Source: DATHVR01 sp035461175
GTDB lineage: Bacteria > Actinomycetota > Acidimicrobiia > Spongiisociales > ZC4RG35
Direction of reading: 5' to 3'
Length of the DNA stretch: 13,534 nucleotides
Assembly: GCA_035461175.1 (NCBI GenBank)
Contig: DATHVR010000088.1
Location: forward strand, 1 to 13,534
A program made the translations under genes and the position numbers. The notes beneath the pieces are model-generated. The model ran no database searches. It was given only the letters and a program-made list of their open reading frames with translations, and was not told where the DNA came from. This document shows positions 12,534 to 13,534 of this stretch, piece after piece (positions within the stretch are counted from its first letter, which is position 1; each line of letters begins with the position of its first letter).

Positions 12534-13534
12534 CGATCGGGTCCAGGGTGATGCCGGCCAGGTCCCGCTGGGCGGCTTCGAGGTGGTAGGGGCTGGTGAA
12601 CAGGGCCAGTTGGGTGCCGTCGGCGCGGCTGACCACCTCCACGTTGCGCCGGCCGCGTAGGCGCTCGGCGCCGTCGCGGTCGGTGCGCCGGGCCAGCACG
12701 TACTGGGTGGGGGTGAGCTCGATGGTGGCGCCGAACTCGTTCTCGAGGCGATAGACGGCCACGTCGTACTGCATCGGCCCCACGGCGGCCAGGATCGGCT
12801 CCTGCTCGCCCCGGTCGGGATGGCGCAGCACCTGGATCACTCCCTCCTCGTCGAGCTGGGTGATTCCGCGCCGGAACTGCTTGTACCGGCCCGTGTCCAT
12901 GTTGCGCCCCACCCGGAAATGCTCGGGGGCGAAGGTGGGGATGGGGGGATAGCGGAACAGGGCACCGGTGGTGACGGTGTCTCCGATGTGGAGGTCGCCG
13001 GCGTTGACCAGGCCGATGACATCGCCGGGATAGGCGACGTCGACGGTGTCCCGGTCCCGTCCGAACACCTGGTGGGCGTACTTGGTGGTGAAGGTGCGCT
13101 CGGTGCGAACGTTGGTCAGCTGCATCCCGCGCTCGAATTCTCCCGAGACGATGCGGACATAGGCGATCCGGTCCCGATGCCGGGGATCGAGGTTGGCCTG
13201 GATCTTGAAGACGAATCCCGAGAAGGTCCCGGAGAGCGAGTGGGGCAGGTCCTCCCGGTCGGGGAGCGGGGTCGGGGAGGGTGCCATCTCGACGAGGGCA
13301 TCGAGCAGCTGGCGCACGCCGAAGTTCCACAAGGCCGACCCGAAGAAGAGTGGCGTGGTCTCCCCGGCCATGAACCGCTTCTGGTCATGGTCGGCGCCCA
13401 CGGCGTCGAGCAGTTCCAGCTCGGACTGGGCGGTGATGCCGGGTTCGCCGTACCCGGCGAGGTTGGCCCGTTCTCCTTCATCCTCGCGGCTGCGGGTGGC
13501 GCCGTGGGCGGTCCGCTCATATCGCAATACCTTG
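12523..13534 (-). CDS. prfC: Peptide chain release factor 3 (partial, N-terminal GTPase domain beyond the window)
   Basis: About 337 codons of the C-terminal part are present, and the reading frame stays open through the right edge, so the gene starts outside the window. RF3 is a cytoplasmic translational GTPase that recycles RF1/RF2 from the ribosome after peptide release. Family-specific stretches include RFMAGETTPLFFGSALWNFG and VRQLLDALVEMAPSPTPLPD from the end of the G domain. Domain II carries FVFKIQANLDPRHRDRIAYV and RIVSGEFERGM. Domain III carries RNMDTGRYKQFRRGITQLDE, EEGVIQVL, and VGPMQYDVAVYRLENEFGAT. The sequence ends at about the usual C-terminus of the family (529 residues in E. 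coli). The GTP-binding motifs cannot be checked here. The gene converges on the multicopper oxidase with 59 bp between stop codons. Confidence 0.95.
   Translation of the reverse strand, partial: KVLRYERTAHGATRSREDEGERANLAGYGEPGITAQSELELLDAVGADHDQKRFMAGETTPLFFGSALWNFGVRQLLDALVEMAPSPTPLPDREDLPHSLSGTFSGFVFKIQANLDPRHRDRIAYVRIVSGEFERGMQLTNVRTERTFTTKYAHQVFGRDRDTVDVAYPGDVIGLVNAGDLHIGDTVTTGALFRYPPIPTFAPEHFRVGRNMDTGRYKQFRRGITQLDEEGVIQVLRHPDRGEQEPILAAVGPMQYDVAVYRLENEFGATIELTPTQYVLARRTDRDGAERLRGRRNVEVVSRADGTQLALFTSPYHLEAAQRDLAGITLDPIVTH

Overview
This is a GC-rich, tightly packed chromosomal segment. High third-position GC, frequent GTG starts, a DevR/DevS-type two-component pair and an actinobacterial-style heterotetrameric sarcosine oxidase suggest an Actinomycetota member, possibly of the Acidimicrobiia. 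That placement is inferred from gene content and style only. I see no tRNA, rRNA, CRISPR array, transposase or prophage gene, and no gene-free stretch longer than about 200 bases.

Left block (minus strand, 6880 down to the left edge). In order of transcription it holds an unusual three-domain regulator (degenerate KaiC/RecA-like domain, XRE helix-turn-helix, cupin), a DHA2-type MFS transporter, a two-CBS-domain protein, and a sarcosine-oxidase-like set: a compact alpha subunit, a short gamma-like subunit and the beta subunit, which runs off the left edge. The last three are joined by 14-base and 4-base overlaps. The complex should oxidise sarcosine or a related N-methyl amine and pass the methyl carbon to tetrahydrofolate. 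The regulator is the natural candidate to control the block.

Centre. Across a 142-bp divergent intergenic region (6881-7022) carrying a 14-bp inverted repeat around a 10-bp palindrome lies a plus-strand pair. A DksA/TraR-type zinc-finger protein is followed, after two bases, by a shortened MreB-like protein in which all three nucleotide-binding loops have decayed. Two apparent pseudo-NTPases therefore face each other across one promoter region. This is the least conventional part of the window.

Right block. A DevR/NarL-type response regulator, followed by an FMN split-barrel (PPOX) protein, is transcribed leftward. A single-GAF DevS-like histidine kinase starts only 50 bp away and runs rightward. 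An SRPBCC-like protein converges on the kinase and overlaps its 3' end by 51 bp. A membrane-anchored multicopper oxidase with an extra N-terminal plastocyanin-like domain follows. Three dyad-like elements at 21-22 bp spacing, two of them resembling the mycobacterial DevR box, precede the oxidase, suggesting redox or oxygen control of it by the adjacent two-component system. The window ends with the 3' part of peptide chain release factor 3, converging on the oxidase over a stem-loop made of heptamer repeats.
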